From: Caldibacillus debilis DSM 16016 | GTDB lineage: Bacteria > Bacillota > Bacilli > Bacillales > Caldibacillaceae | DNA length: 64,000 bases | Assembly (NCBI RefSeq): GCF_000383875.1 | Contig: NZ_KB912883.1 | Location: forward strand, 22,339-86,338 | Direction of reading: 5' to 3' | Shown: one piece after another, positions 27,077-36,701 of the stretch | Numbering within the stretch: position 1 is the stretch's first letter | Layout: each line of letters opens with the position of its first letter | Made by a program: the position numbers and the translations under genes | The notes under the pieces: model-generated | What the model was told of the DNA's origin: nothing | Databases searched by the model: none | The model's input: only the letters and a program-made list of their open reading frames with translations

Positions 27077-28090
27077 ATGGAAAGGAAACCGATACTGCGA
27101 GTGGAAGGCCTGCAAACGTCATTTTTTACCGATGACGGCGAGATCCCGGCCGTCGACAACATCAGTTTTCAAGTCTATCCCGGGGAAATTTTGGGCATTG
27201 TCGGCGAGTCGGGATGCGGAAAAAGCGTGACCTCCCTGTCCATCATGGGGCTTTTGCCCGCGCCCCAAGGCAAAATCAAAGCGGGGAGCATTTTCCTCGG
27301 CGATGAGGATCTGGTCAAGGCATCGGAAAAAAGGATGCGGGAAATCCGCGGCAATGAAATCGCGATGATCTTTCAGGAGCCGATGACCTCTCTAAATCCC
27401 CTGTTTAAAATCGGAAATCAGCTCATGGAAGCTTTGCGGGTACATAAAAAGGTTTCCAAAGAAGAGGCCTTCCAAAGATCCGTGGAAATGCTGCGGCTGG
27501 TCGGGCTTCCCCGGGCGGAAGAACTGATGAACGCCTATCCCCACGAACTTTCCGGCGGGATGCGGCAGCGGGTGATGATCGCCATGGCGCTCATCTGCGG
27601 CCCGAAGGTTTTGATCGCCGATGAACCGACCACCGCATTGGATGTAACGATACAGGCCCAGATTTTGCATTTGATGAAAAGGCTGAACGAAAAATTGCAT
27701 ACGGCCATCTTGCTGATCACCCATGATCTTGGGGTCGTCGCCCAGGTTTGCCAACGGGTGATCGTCATGTATGCGGGGAAGATTGTCGAGGAGGGCGACG
27801 TCCAAACCATCTTTCAAAATCCGAAACACCCGTATACAAAAGGGCTGCTGCAATCCATTCCGGATATACGGACGAAAAAAGAAAGGCTGTTTTCCATTCC
27901 CGGAAACGTTCCGAAACCGGGTTCGATCCGGCAAGGCTGCCGTTTCTACACCAGATGCATGTTCCGTGAAGAACGGTGCAGGCTGGAAGATCCTCCCTAT
28001 TATGAATTAGAAAATCAGCACCGTTCCCGCTGCTGGCTGCACGAAAAGGAAGGGAAGACCGCAGATGACACCGTTGTTGCAAGTTCGTAA
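27077..28090 (+). CDS. oligopeptide/dipeptide ABC transporter ATPase (OppD/DppD)
   Basis: 337-residue cytoplasmic ATPase of a peptide importer. Walker A 'GESGCGKSV', signature 'LSGGMRQRV', Walker B 'VLIADEPTTALD' and the family's C-terminal 'NPKHPYTKGLLQSIP' are present, followed by a cysteine-bearing tail (C-R-F-Y-T-R-C-M ... C-R). ATG 27077 is used because AAGGTGGG sits 7 bases before it; the ATG two codons earlier is too close. It overlaps the next ATPase gene by 26 bases. Order in the operon is D-F-A-B-C (ATPases first). Confidence 0.92.
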   Translation: MERKPILRVEGLQTSFFTDDGEIPAVDNISFQVYPGEILGIVGESGCGKSVTSLSIMGLLPAPQGKIKAGSIFLGDEDLVKASEKRMREIRGNEIAMIFQEPMTSLNPLFKIGNQLMEALRVHKKVSKEEAFQRSVEMLRLVGLPRAEELMNAYPHELSGGMRQRVMIAMALICGPKVLIADEPTTALDVTIQAQILHLMKRLNEKLHTAILLITHDLGVVAQVCQRVIVMYAGKIVEEGDVQTIFQNPKHPYTKGLLQSIPDIRTKKERLFSIPGNVPKPGSIRQGCRFYTRCMFREERCRLEDPPYYELENQHRSRCWLHEKEGKTADDTVVASS

Positions 28091-29030
28091 CCTGAAAAAG
28101 GAATTTCCGATAAAAAAAGGCATATTTTCAAGAACGGTAGGATCCGTAAAAGCGGTAAACGACATTTCATTTTCCGTGAATGAGGGAGAAACCTTTGCCC
28201 TGGTCGGCGAATCCGGATGCGGCAAATCGACCACCGGCAAGCTTCTGCTCCGTCTGATCGAGCCCCAGGGCGGGGAGGTGCTCTTTCAAAACGAGAATAT
28301 CCTGACCTTCTCCAAAGAAAAAATGAGAAAGGCCCGCCGCCATATGCAGATGGTGTTCCAAGACCCGTTTGCATCCTTGAATCCGCGGCAAACGGTGGAA
28401 CGGATTTTGGAAGAGCCGCTTATCGTCCATAACATCGGGACCGCGAAGGAAAGGAAACAAAAGGTCTATGAAATGCTGGAAATCGTCGGCCTGCAAAAGG
28501 AGCACGGGAAACGCTACCCCCACCAATTCAGCGGCGGGCAGCGGCAGCGGATCGGCATCGCCCGCGCCCTCATGACCAATCCGAAGCTCATCGTGGCCGA
28601 CGAACCGGTTTCCGCCCTGGACGTGTCCATCCAGTCGCAAATTTTGAATCTGTTAAAAGATTTGCAGAAACAATTTCAATTGACCTATATATTCATCTCC
28701 CATGACCTGGGCGTCGTCCGCCACATCAGCGACCGGGTCGGCGTCATGTACCTGGGGCATATGGTGGAAATGGCGGACAGCGAAAAGCTGTATGCGGAAC
28801 CCCTTCATCCGTATACGAAGGCGCTCCTGGACGCCGTTCCGATCGCCGATCCGAATGTGGAGCGGGAAGTGATCACCATCAAAGGGGAGCTCCCGAGCCC
28901 CGCCAACCCGCCTTCCGGGTGCGTCTTCCACACCCGTTGCGCCCAGTGCATGGAGATTTGCAAAAAAGCGAAGCCCGAATGGAAGGAAGTCAAGCCCGGG
29001 CATTATGTCGCCTGCCATCTTTATTCCTGA
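28065..29030 (+). CDS. oligopeptide/dipeptide ABC transporter ATPase (OppF/DppF)
   Basis: 321-residue second ATPase of the importer, pairing with the upstream one. Walker A 'GESGCGKSTTGKLLL', signature 'FSGGQRQRIGIARA', Walker B 'LIVADEPVSALD', and the C-terminal 'EPLHPYTKALLDAVP' followed by 'GCVFHTRCAQCMEIC' are present. Ribosome site AAAGGAAGGGAAG overlaps the end of the preceding gene. The binding-protein gene follows after 60 bases. Confidence 0.92.
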   Translation: MTPLLQVRNLKKEFPIKKGIFSRTVGSVKAVNDISFSVNEGETFALVGESGCGKSTTGKLLLRLIEPQGGEVLFQNENILTFSKEKMRKARRHMQMVFQDPFASLNPRQTVERILEEPLIVHNIGTAKERKQKVYEMLEIVGLQKEHGKRYPHQFSGGQRQRIGIARALMTNPKLIVADEPVSALDVSIQSQILNLLKDLQKQFQLTYIFISHDLGVVRHISDRVGVMYLGHMVEMADSEKLYAEPLHPYTKALLDAVPIADPNVEREVITIKGELPSPANPPSGCVFHTRCAQCMEICKKAKPEWKEVKPGHYVACHLYS

Positions 29031-29090
29031 CATGAATTTCGGGTTCAATTGAGAAATTCATATAAATATCAACAGTAAAGGGGGATTTGT

Positions 29091-30689
29091 ATGAAAAGAA
29101 AGAAGCATGTTGTCCTATTCATCGCACTAATGCTGGTATTTTCCTCGTTTCTTGCAGCATGCGGCAAAAAAGAATCGGGAGGGGGACAAGAAGAGGAGAA
29201 GCCGACGGAATTGGTGTTCGGCCGCGGCGGGGATTCCACTTCCCTCGATCCGGCGGAAACCACCGAAGGGGAAGCCTTTAAAGTTACGGAGAACATTTAC
29301 GAAAAGCTCATCAATTTCAAAGAACAGAGCACGGAATTGGAACCCGGCCTGGCGACGGATTGGGAGGTTTCCGATGACGGCCTGACCTACACCTTCCAAC
29401 TGCGTCAAGGGGTGAAATTCCACGACGGAACGGATTTTAACGCTGAAGCGGTGGTGTTCAACTTTAACCGCTGGATAGAAGGAAACCAAGGAAAAAGCGG
29501 CGACGAAATTCCTTTCCCCTACTTCCAATCCCAATTCGGCGACAACATTGAATCGGTGACGGCGACGGGAGAATATGAAGTCCAATTCAAATTGAAACGG
29601 CCGCAAGCGGTATTTTTGAAAAACCTGGCCATGTCGCCCTTTGCCATCGCCAGCCCGGCTGCGATTCAAAAGTACGGGGATAAATTCAACGAAAACCCTG
29701 TGGGGACCGGGCCTTACAAATTCGTGGAATGGAAGCGGAACGACCGGATTGTCCTCGAAAAATTTGATGATTATTGGGATTCCGGATATCCGAAAATCGA
29801 CCGGATCATCTTCCGTTGCATCCCCGATAACTCGGCCCGTTTGAACGCGCTGAAGACCGGGGAAGTGGATTTGATCGACGGCGTCAATTACACCGACGTC
29901 AAACAAATTGAATCGGACAGCAATCTGCAGCTGATCCCCCGTCCCTCGTTGAACGTCGCATACGTCGGTTTGACGGTGACGAGGGGGCCGCTGAAAAATC
30001 AAAAGGTCCGCCAGGCGTTGAACCACGCCGTCGACAAAGAAGCGATCATCCAATCCTTCTACGAAGGGTATGCGGAACCCGCGAAGAACCCGATGCCGCC
30101 GGTCGTCGCCGGCTATAACGACGAGATCCAAGACTATGAATTTGACCTGGAAAAAGCGAAACAGCTCCTCGCCGAAGCCGGCTATCCGAACGGCTTTGAA
30201 ATCAAACTGTGGGCGATGCCGGTGCCCCGGCCGTATATGCCGGACGGACGGAAAGTCGCCGAAGCGATCAAGTCCAATTGGGAAAAGATCGGCGTGAAGA
30301 CGGAGATCGTGTCGATGGAGTGGGGAACCTATCTGGAAAAACTGGCGGCAGGGGAAGCGGACGCCTTCATGCTCGGCTGGACCGGGGATAACGGAGACGC
30401 CGACAACTTCCTGTATGTCCTCTTGGATAAGGACAACGTCGGCACGAACAACTATACCTATTACTCCAACGACGAACTGCATGAGATTTTGATCCAGGCC
30501 CAAACCGAATCCGATGAAAACAAACGGAACGAATTGTATAAGAAAGCCCAGGAAATCATCAAAGAAGACGCGCCTTGGATCCCGCTCGTTCACTCCGAGC
30601 CGCTGCTTACGGCAAGAAAGGATTTGGTCAATTTCAAACCCCATCCGACCGGTTCCGACCGTTTGCACATGGTGGAATTCAGCAAATAA
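29091..30689 (+). CDS. peptide-binding lipoprotein of the ABC importer
   Basis: 532-residue extracytoplasmic solute-binding protein, family 5. A lipoprotein signal is evident: K-R-K-K, a hydrophobic core, then lipobox 'FLAAC' with the lipidated cysteine at residue 24 and a Lys/Glu-rich linker. The family signature 'GDSTSLDPAETTEGEAF' follows. It delivers di- or oligopeptides to the DppBC permeases encoded downstream. AAAGGGGG precedes ATG 29091. A hairpin without a U-run lies behind the gene and may stabilise its mRNA relative to the permease part. Confidence 0.92.
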   Translation: MKRKKHVVLFIALMLVFSSFLAACGKKESGGGQEEEKPTELVFGRGGDSTSLDPAETTEGEAFKVTENIYEKLINFKEQSTELEPGLATDWEVSDDGLTYTFQLRQGVKFHDGTDFNAEAVVFNFNRWIEGNQGKSGDEIPFPYFQSQFGDNIESVTATGEYEVQFKLKRPQAVFLKNLAMSPFAIASPAAIQKYGDKFNENPVGTGPYKFVEWKRNDRIVLEKFDDYWDSGYPKIDRIIFRCIPDNSARLNALKTGEVDLIDGVNYTDVKQIESDSNLQLIPRPSLNVAYVGLTVTRGPLKNQKVRQALNHAVDKEAIIQSFYEGYAEPAKNPMPPVVAGYNDEIQDYEFDLEKAKQLLAEAGYPNGFEIKLWAMPVPRPYMPDGRKVAEAIKSNWEKIGVKTEIVSMEWGTYLEKLAAGEADAFMLGWTGDNGDADNFLYVLLDKDNVGTNNYTYYSNDELHEILIQAQTESDENKRNELYKKAQEIIKEDAPWIPLVHSEPLLTARKDLVNFKPHPTGSDRLHMVEFSK

Positions 30690-30730
30690 CGGATGGCGGT
30701 TGAAGGAGAGGCAAAGGAGAAAAGCGGACG

Positions 30731-30760
30731 GAAAAGGGAGAATTCGATCTCTCCCTTTTC
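30731..30760 (+). other. intercistronic hairpin after the binding-protein gene
   Basis: Perfect 11-bp stem GAAAAGGGAGA (30731-30741) / TCTCCCTTTTC (30750-30760) with an 8-base loop and no following T-run (TGCTTCC). More likely a 3' stabiliser or partial terminator setting the ratio of binding protein to permease than a full terminator. Confidence 0.65.
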
Positions 30761-30823
30761 TGCTTCCATATGCCGATCAATAACAAGGCGGGAACGTCTC
30801 AACGAAAGAAGGAAGGGAAACGC

Positions 30824-31828
30824 ATGTACGCATACATTATTCGGCGCCTTCTCATGTTAATTCCCGTATTGTTCGGTTTGACCCTCATCGTCTTTTTCAT
30901 GATACGCGCCATTCCCGGCGATCCGGCCCAAATCATTTTGGGCCAGGCGGCGACGGAAGAATCGATCGAGGCGCTGAACAAGAAACTGGGATTGGACAAG
31001 CCCTGGTATGTCCAATACGTTAACTATTTGAACGACCTTTTGCACGGGGACCTCGGCGATTCCATCCGCACCAATTCCCCGATCTCCGAGCAAATTTGGC
31101 CCTATTTGGCGGCCACCTTCGAACTGTCGGTGGTGGCCATGCTCATCGCCGTCTTTATCGGGGTGAACGCGGGAATAATCAGCGCCTGGTACCAAAATTC
31201 CTGGTTCGATTACATCGTCATGCTCCTCGCTCTGATCGGGGTTTCCATGCCGATCTTTTGGCTCGGCTTGATGGAACAATGGGTTTTTGCCGTCCAGCTG
31301 GACTGGCTGCCGACGGGCGGCCGGGAGAATGTCCGTGATCCCATCGAACCGATTACCCATTTGTACCTTTTGGATTCGCTCCTGCAGGGGGATATGGCCA
31401 AATTTTCGGATGTTTTGCAGCATTTGATCCTTCCCGCGGCGGCGCTGGCCACCATCCCGATGGCGATCATCGCCCGGATCACCCGGTCGAGCATGCTGGA
31501 AGTCATGCGGACCGATTATGTAAGGACGGCAAGGGCAAAGGGATTGCGCATGTTTTGGGTCGTCTATAAACATTCCTTGAAAAATGCCATCATCCCGATC
31601 CTTACCGTCATCGGGCTGCAATTCGGCCTGCTGTTGGGAGGGGCGATCCTGACGGAAACGATTTTCAGCTGGCCGGGAATCGGCAGATACATCTACGATG
31701 CGATCAACTATCGGGACTACCCGGTCATTCAATCGGGAATCTTGATCATCGCGCTGTTCTTTGTCCTGATCAATTTGATTACGGATATTTTGTATGCGGT
31801 CATCGACCCCCGCATCAAGTACCGGTGA
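30824..31828 (+). CDS. peptide ABC transporter permease (DppB/OppB)
   Basis: 334-residue inner-membrane subunit with about six helices. The N-terminal family start is 'MYAYIIRRLLMLIPVLFGLT', and 'RAIPGDPAQIILG' opens the first external loop. The EAA-type coupling loop appears as 'DYVRTARAKGLRMFWVVYKH'. ATG 30824 follows AAGGAAGGG; longer frames upstream lack a site. It forms the channel with the next gene's product. Confidence 0.92.
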   Translation: MYAYIIRRLLMLIPVLFGLTLIVFFMIRAIPGDPAQIILGQAATEESIEALNKKLGLDKPWYVQYVNYLNDLLHGDLGDSIRTNSPISEQIWPYLAATFELSVVAMLIAVFIGVNAGIISAWYQNSWFDYIVMLLALIGVSMPIFWLGLMEQWVFAVQLDWLPTGGRENVRDPIEPITHLYLLDSLLQGDMAKFSDVLQHLILPAAALATIPMAIIARITRSSMLEVMRTDYVRTARAKGLRMFWVVYKHSLKNAIIPILTVIGLQFGLLLGGAILTETIFSWPGIGRYIYDAINYRDYPVIQSGILIIALFFVLINLITDILYAVIDPRIKYR

Positions 31829-31874
31829 TCTTCGGACTGACAAAACATACGGCTAAAGAAGCAGGTGAGGCAAA

Positions 31875-32774
31875 ATGGCGGAAATTGCACCGAATCAAGA
31901 CGCGGTTGTCCTTTCCGGACCGGAGGCTGCCGTCTCCCCGTGGCGGGAAGCCTGGCGGACGTTCCGCAAAAATAAACTGGCCATGCTGGGGTTGTTTATC
32001 GTCCTGTTTTTTGTTTGCATCGCCCTTTTCGCCCCCTTCATCGCCAAGGAGGGAATCGATGAACAAAAGCTGACGGAAGCCCGCCTTCAGAGCCCTTCCG
32101 CAGAATATTGGTTCGGAACGGACGATTTCGGAAGGGATATTTTCTCCCGGGTGGTTTACGGGGCGAGAATTTCGTTGACCGTCGGGTTTTTCTCCGTGAT
32201 CGGGTCGATTATTGTCGGCTGTTTTCTCGGAATCATTGCCGGTTATTACGGCGGGATCATCGACGGCATCATTTCCAGATTTTTTGACATCCTTTTGGCG
32301 TTCCCGAGCATCTTGCTCGCCATCGGCATCGTCGCCGTTTTGGGCCCGTCCCTGCGCAATGCGCTCATTGCCATCGCCGTCGTCAATGTGCCGAACTTCG
32401 GCCGGTTGATCCGTTCCCGGGTTTTGAGCGTCAAGGAAGAAGAATATATCCTGGCCGCCCGGTCCATCGGCATGAAGGATTCCCGGATTCTCCTGCACCA
32501 TATCCTGCCGAACAGCATGGCTCCGATTATCGTGCAAGGGACTTTGGCCATTGCCACGGCCATCATTGAAGCGGCCGCCTTGGGATTTCTGGGGCTCGGG
32601 GCCCAGCCGCCCCAGCCGGAATGGGGGAAAATGTTGGCCGATTCCAAAGACTTTTTAACGAACGCCCCGTGGACGATGATCTTCCCCGGGCTGGCCATCA
32701 TGCTGACCGTTCTCGGATTCAACCTGCTGGGGGACGGGCTTCGCGACGCTTTGGATCCGAGGATGAAAACTTAA
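31875..32774 (+). CDS. peptide ABC transporter permease (DppC/OppC)
   Basis: 299-residue partner permease. It has the family's cytoplasmic N-terminus ending 'WRTFRKNKLAMLGLFIVLFF', the 'HWFGTDDFGRD'-type motif (here 'YWFGTDDFGRDIFSR'), and the coupling loop 'EYILAARSIGMKDSRILLHH'. A ribosome site GCAGGTGAGG precedes ATG 31875. Last gene of the peptide operon; no clear terminator follows. Confidence 0.92.
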   Translation: MAEIAPNQDAVVLSGPEAAVSPWREAWRTFRKNKLAMLGLFIVLFFVCIALFAPFIAKEGIDEQKLTEARLQSPSAEYWFGTDDFGRDIFSRVVYGARISLTVGFFSVIGSIIVGCFLGIIAGYYGGIIDGIISRFFDILLAFPSILLAIGIVAVLGPSLRNALIAIAVVNVPNFGRLIRSRVLSVKEEEYILAARSIGMKDSRILLHHILPNSMAPIIVQGTLAIATAIIEAAALGFLGLGAQPPQPEWGKMLADSKDFLTNAPWTMIFPGLAIMLTVLGFNLLGDGLRDALDPRMKT

Positions 32775-33170
32775 CGGCACCCGGTGTTGCCCGATCCCGG
32801 CACCCGGGTTTTGCGCGGCTGCCGCCTGGAATCTTTTCGGATTTCCCGGCGGCTTATTCTTTTTCCGGGAGAGAAGGATTGCCACCTTCCCGGGAAGGTC
32901 CGGCCGGCACGGCGAGTGGTCTTGGCAACAAGGTGCGGGAACAAAGAGAAAATGGCGTCCCTTTGATTCCTGCGGCCTAACTTTTGCCGGGATTTCCGGA
33001 AAGGGACGGGCTGGTCTTTTTACGGATGGCATTGGGTTCGGAGTGCCGCGAACCGGAGCCCGGCGCCCCGAAAAAGGGGGCTCCCGCCTCGGACGGGAGT
33101 GCCGCAAACGGAGGCGGATTAAGGCGAGGGCTCCCGGGAAAATTTATCTCCCATACATGGGAATTTGCCA
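32775..33170. other. gene-free GC-rich spacer
   Basis: Nothing supportable. Several GC-rich self-complementary runs occur (for example CCCGGCACCCGGG near 32800), but none is followed by a T-run. The peptide operon's terminator could not be identified here. Confidence 0.35.
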
Positions 33171-33218
33171 TTGCAAAAACTACTAACATTAGTTATATTA
33201 AAACTAACACAATTAGTT
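33171..33218 (+). promoter_or_regulatory. promoter overlapped by two TetR-type operators
   Basis: TTGCAA (33171-33176) and TATATT (33194-33199) are 17 bases apart. The spacer ends in the palindrome ACTAA-CA-TTAGT (33182-33193). Just downstream of the -10 lies a second, longer one, AACTAA-N5-TTAGTT (33202-33218). Both share the CTAA/TTAG half-site. They precede an MBL hydrolase gene and the TetR regulator gene behind it, so autoregulation of this two-gene operon is the natural reading. Confidence 0.75.
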
Positions 33219-33236
33219 TAAAGGGAAGTGAGCCAC

Positions 33237-33944
33237 TTGCGAATCGTCCGCAAACATACGGTTTTCCAGCTGACATTTTTGCCGCGCCTTTTCCCCGTCA
33301 ATTGTTACTTGGTAGATGAGCCGGACGGACTGACCTTGATTGACGCCGCCCTGCCCTACAGCGCGAAAGGCATTTTAAAGGCGGCCGAAACCATCGGAAA
33401 ACCGATCACCCGCATCCTTCTCACCCACGCGCACCAAGATCATGTGGGGGCCCTTGATGGGCTGAAACGGATTCTTCCCGATGCGCCCGTCTTTGTTTCG
33501 GAACGGGACGCCCGGTTAATGGCCGGGGACAGGTCGTTGGATCCGGAAGAACCGAATACGCCGATTCGCGGCGGAGTGCCCAAAAACCTGCGGACACGGG
33601 CGGATGTTTTGCTGAAGGAAGGGGACCGGATCGGCTCCCTGCTCGTGATTGCCACGCCGGGGCATACGCCCGGTTCGATGTCCTTTCTCGACACGCGCAA
33701 CCGCGCCTGCATCGTCGGGGACGCGTTTCAGACAAGAGGGGGGATCGCGGTATCTGGACAGGTTCGGCCATGGTTCCCCTTCCCGGCAATGGCCACATGG
33801 AATAAGGAAATGGCGCTCAAAAGCGCATGCAAAATACGGGAGCACCGCCCTTCGCTGCTGGCGGCGGGGCATGGCGGCATGTTGGAACAGCCGGGTCCGG
33901 CGATCGACCGTGCCATCGCCGAAGCCGAACGGCGTTTTCGGTGA
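33237..33944 (+). CDS. MBL-fold metallo-hydrolase
   Basis: 235-residue zinc hydrolase of the metallo-beta-lactamase superfamily. The signature 'THAHQDHVGAL' supplies most metal ligands; 'IATPGHTPGSMSFLD', 'CIVGDAFQTRGG' and the late histidine in 'LLAAGHGGML' complete the site. Such proteins hydrolyse thioesters, lactones or related bonds; the substrate is not evident. TTG 33237 is preferred with AAAGGGAAG 7-10 bases upstream; GTG 33228 is the alternative but sits too near that site. It is co-transcribed with the TetR gene 93 bases downstream, under two operator palindromes. Confidence 0.82.
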   Translation: MRIVRKHTVFQLTFLPRLFPVNCYLVDEPDGLTLIDAALPYSAKGILKAAETIGKPITRILLTHAHQDHVGALDGLKRILPDAPVFVSERDARLMAGDRSLDPEEPNTPIRGGVPKNLRTRADVLLKEGDRIGSLLVIATPGHTPGSMSFLDTRNRACIVGDAFQTRGGIAVSGQVRPWFPFPAMATWNKEMALKSACKIREHRPSLLAAGHGGMLEQPGPAIDRAIAEAERRFR

Positions 33945-34037
33945 TTGCGGCGGAGGGTTGCCCTTCTTTGGCGGAATCCTGTCCGCCGAAACCGTACCGC
34001 GCTTTAAACGAGCCCTTGCGGGAAAGGAGGGACGCAG

Positions 34038-34604
34038 ATGTCACCGAAGATCGGTTTGGATATGGCAAAGATCCTGCAAACAGCAACGGACATTGCCGAT
34101 AAGGACGGACTGGAAGGCGTGACCCTGGCCGCGTTGGCGAAAAGGCTCGGCGTCCGCCCCCCTTCCTTGTACAACCACATCGATGGATTGCAAGGTTTAC
34201 GGAAACAGCTCGCCCTTTACGGCCTCGAACAGCTTCACCGCGCCTTGGCGGAAGCGGCCATCGGGCGTTCCGGCGACGATGCGGTGCATGCCCTTGGCAA
34301 AGCTTATGTAACCTTCGTCCGCACCCACCCCGGCCTGTATGAAGCAACCATGCAAGCCCCCGATCCGCTGGATCCGGATATACAACGTGCAGGCCGGTCG
34401 ATTGTGGATCTGACCATGCGCGTGCTTCGGGCATACCATCTTGATGACGAAACGGCTCTGCATGCCGTGCGCGGTTTCCGAAGCATGTTCCATGGATTCG
34501 CATCCTTGGAACAGAAAGGGGAATTTAGAATCCGCCTCGACCATGACGCGACGCTCCGGTTTCTGATCGACACGTTCCTGGCGGGTCTTCGGAAAAAACC
34601 GTGA
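34038..34604 (+). CDS. TetR/AcrR-family repressor
   Basis: 188-residue repressor. The N-terminal HTH is clear ('GVTLAALAKRLGVRPPSLYN'), with recognition helix ending in S-L-Y-N-H-I. The C-terminal all-helical ligand domain is of the WHG-like type ('FRSMFHGFASLEQKGEF'). GAAAGGAGGG precedes ATG 34038. It probably represses its own operon at the CTAA/TTAG palindromes 33182-33218. The effector is unknown and may be the MBL enzyme's substrate. Confidence 0.88.
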   Translation: MSPKIGLDMAKILQTATDIADKDGLEGVTLAALAKRLGVRPPSLYNHIDGLQGLRKQLALYGLEQLHRALAEAAIGRSGDDAVHALGKAYVTFVRTHPGLYEATMQAPDPLDPDIQRAGRSIVDLTMRVLRAYHLDDETALHAVRGFRSMFHGFASLEQKGEFRIRLDHDATLRFLIDTFLAGLRKKP

Positions 34605-35095
34605 AACCCCCGGCGCGGATCCGCCCGAAAAATTGAGAAACGATGAGTGGCCGCCAAAATTTTTTTTGCGGACCGGCTGCAAAATGCGACGGTTCCCATC
34701 CTTCAAGGATCCGATTGTTCCTGCCAAGGGGATCCCCAACAGGAGGGAAAATGATGTTCCCGCTTGATTTCCGGCCGTCTGTTTCCCGCTCCTCTCCTTT
34801 TTGGCGGGTTCCGCTTCGAAAGCGGTATGAAGCCATTTTCGGACGGGCCGACGGGCGGCTTTAGGCGGACCGGAAGCAGAAATCGGCATCCATCGGATGG
34901 AAAAAAGGGGGGCGGATTTGAAGCGAAACCGGATGCTGACGTGCACCGGATGAAAAAGCGTTTTCAAAACGGGCGGAAACGGGCCCGAACCCTTGCGCCG
35001 GCTGCGGCCGGACGCCCTGCAACGGGAAATGGAAATCGGAAACTATGATATAATATAATGGTATAATAAACGGTAATAATAAAAAGGAAAAAGGA
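34605..35095. other. gene-free spacer with promoter-like end
   Basis: No supported gene; frames are open in places but without ribosome sites. The last 50 bases are AT-rich with several overlapping TATAAT-like boxes (around 35047-35068), the probable promoter of the CNNM gene. Confidence 0.4.
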
Positions 35096-36433
35096 TTGGT
35101 GAATGTTAATTTGGACAGTTCCTTATCGACGCTATGGATTGTGCTCTTATTAATTATCGCCAACGGCGTTTTTGCGATGACGGAAATTGCCATCGTCACC
35201 TCGAGAAAATCCAGATTGGAAAAAATGGCGGAAGAAGGCAATGCGAAGGCCGCCATCGCCTTGAAATTGGCCGAACACCCCAACCAATTGCTTTCCACGA
35301 TCCAAATCGGCATCACCCTCATCGGCATCGTGACGGGTGCCTTCAGCGGCGCCGCCATCGCCGGCCAATTGGCGAAATTCATTGACCGGATTTCCTATTT
35401 GCAGCCGTACAGCAAGGAAATCAGCATGTTCATCGTCGTGGCCCTCACCACTTACCTTTCCCTGATCATCGGGGAACTGGTGCCGAAACGGATCGGTTTG
35501 ACGAATCCGGAAAAGGTCGCTTTGATGGTGGCCAAACCGATGTATTATTTCGCGAAAATCGGCAGACCCCTCATTTGGATTTTGAGCAAATCGACGGAAT
35601 TCGTCCTCAAGTTGATCGGGGTCAAACAGTCGAACGAACCGGAAATCACGGAAGAGGAAATCCAGCAGATGATCGAAAAGGGCGTTTACAGCGGGGTTGT
35701 GGATGAAATCGAATCGGAGATTGTGGAACAGATTTTTTACACCGGCGATTCCCGGATCGGGGATATCCTGACCCCGCGGACCCAGCTCGTCTGGATCGAC
35801 ATTGAGAAGCCCTTTGAGGAAAACTTGAAGAAAATGATCTCCAGTTCCCATTCCAAGTTTCCCGTCGGGCGAGGAAGCCTGGATGAATTTTTGGGGGTCA
35901 TTTACATTAAGGATATTTTTGCCAAAATGGCCGAAAAAAAACCTTTCAAACTGGAAGATTGCATTCAGGAAACCCTCGTCCTTCCGGAGCCGATGAAGGT
36001 GTTTCAAGCCCTGGAAATTTTAAAGAAATCCGGAAGGCATGAAGCGATCGTCATCGACGAATACGGCGGCATCGAAGGGTTCATCACCTTGCACGATTTC
36101 ATGGAAAGCATCGTCGGGGAAATCCCCTATTACGAGGATGATTCGGAACCGCAGATCGTGGAACGGGATGAAAAGAGCTGGCTGGCCGACGGCCTCGTTT
36201 CCCTGGACACCTTTAAGCGGTACTTCGATATCGAAGATCTGCCCGAAGTGCGGGGCGGAACGCCCCATACCCTGGGCGGATACATCACCATGTATATCGG
36301 GGACATCCCGAAGCTCAACCAGTCGATCGAAATCGAAGGCTATCGCTTGGAAGTCGTCGATATGGATCATGTTCGCGTCGATAAAGTGTTGATCACCCGG
36401 ATCGGACCGGAAGAGGGGAAAGGGGACGAATGA
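35096..36433 (+). CDS. CNNM/HlyC-CorC family transporter (hemolysin-like)
   Basis: 445-residue membrane protein of the DUF21-CBS-CorC_HlyC family, linked to magnesium or other cation efflux. The N-terminal DUF21 domain has about four helices ('LWIVLLLIIANGVFAMTEIA', 'LLSTIQIGITLIGIVTGAFS', 'LSLIIGELVPKRIGL'). Two CBS motifs follow ('ILTPRTQLVWIDIE' and 'VIDEYGGIEGFITLHDFMES'), then the C-terminal CorC_HlyC domain ('LGGYITMYIGDIP'). The start is TTG 35096, or GTG 35099, behind AAAAAGGAAAAAGGA. A terminator follows 100 bases after the stop. Monocistronic. Confidence 0.88.
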   Translation: MVNVNLDSSLSTLWIVLLLIIANGVFAMTEIAIVTSRKSRLEKMAEEGNAKAAIALKLAEHPNQLLSTIQIGITLIGIVTGAFSGAAIAGQLAKFIDRISYLQPYSKEISMFIVVALTTYLSLIIGELVPKRIGLTNPEKVALMVAKPMYYFAKIGRPLIWILSKSTEFVLKLIGVKQSNEPEITEEEIQQMIEKGVYSGVVDEIESEIVEQIFYTGDSRIGDILTPRTQLVWIDIEKPFEENLKKMISSSHSKFPVGRGSLDEFLGVIYIKDIFAKMAEKKPFKLEDCIQETLVLPEPMKVFQALEILKKSGRHEAIVIDEYGGIEGFITLHDFMESIVGEIPYYEDDSEPQIVERDEKSWLADGLVSLDTFKRYFDIEDLPEVRGGTPHTLGGYITMYIGDIPKLNQSIEIEGYRLEVVDMDHVRVDKVLITRIGPEEGKGDE

Positions 36434-36533
36434 CGGGCGCCGCGAAAGCGGTGATCCGTTCATGGTCCGCATGAAAGGAAGGACGGACGGAAACCGGGAC
36501 CCCTTTTCCGGCGAAGAAGCCGGCAAACATCGG

Positions 36534-36580
36534 CTCCCCGTGCAACGGGCCGCCCCGTTAGCGGGGAGTTTTCCCTTTTT
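36534..36580 (+). terminator. terminator of the CNNM gene
   Basis: CTCCCCG (36534-36540) pairs with CGGGGAG (36562-36568), with an inner AACGGG/CCCCGTT stem, followed by TTTTCCCTTTTT. Confidence 0.75.
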
Positions 36581-36701
36581 CCCTTTCTGAATGAAACGTT
36601 GCGGCGAGCAAAAAGGCGGAGAAAGGAGCCCCGCCCTGCGTCGGTGCAGGCCATGCCGTCCGGCCGGCGGACGGACGGCCTCTGACCCTATCCACCGCTT
36701 G

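Noticed and set aside
29127..30668. 513-codon open frame opposite the peptide-binding protein gene
   Set aside because: Antisense shadow; the plus-strand gene has a signal peptide and family motifs.
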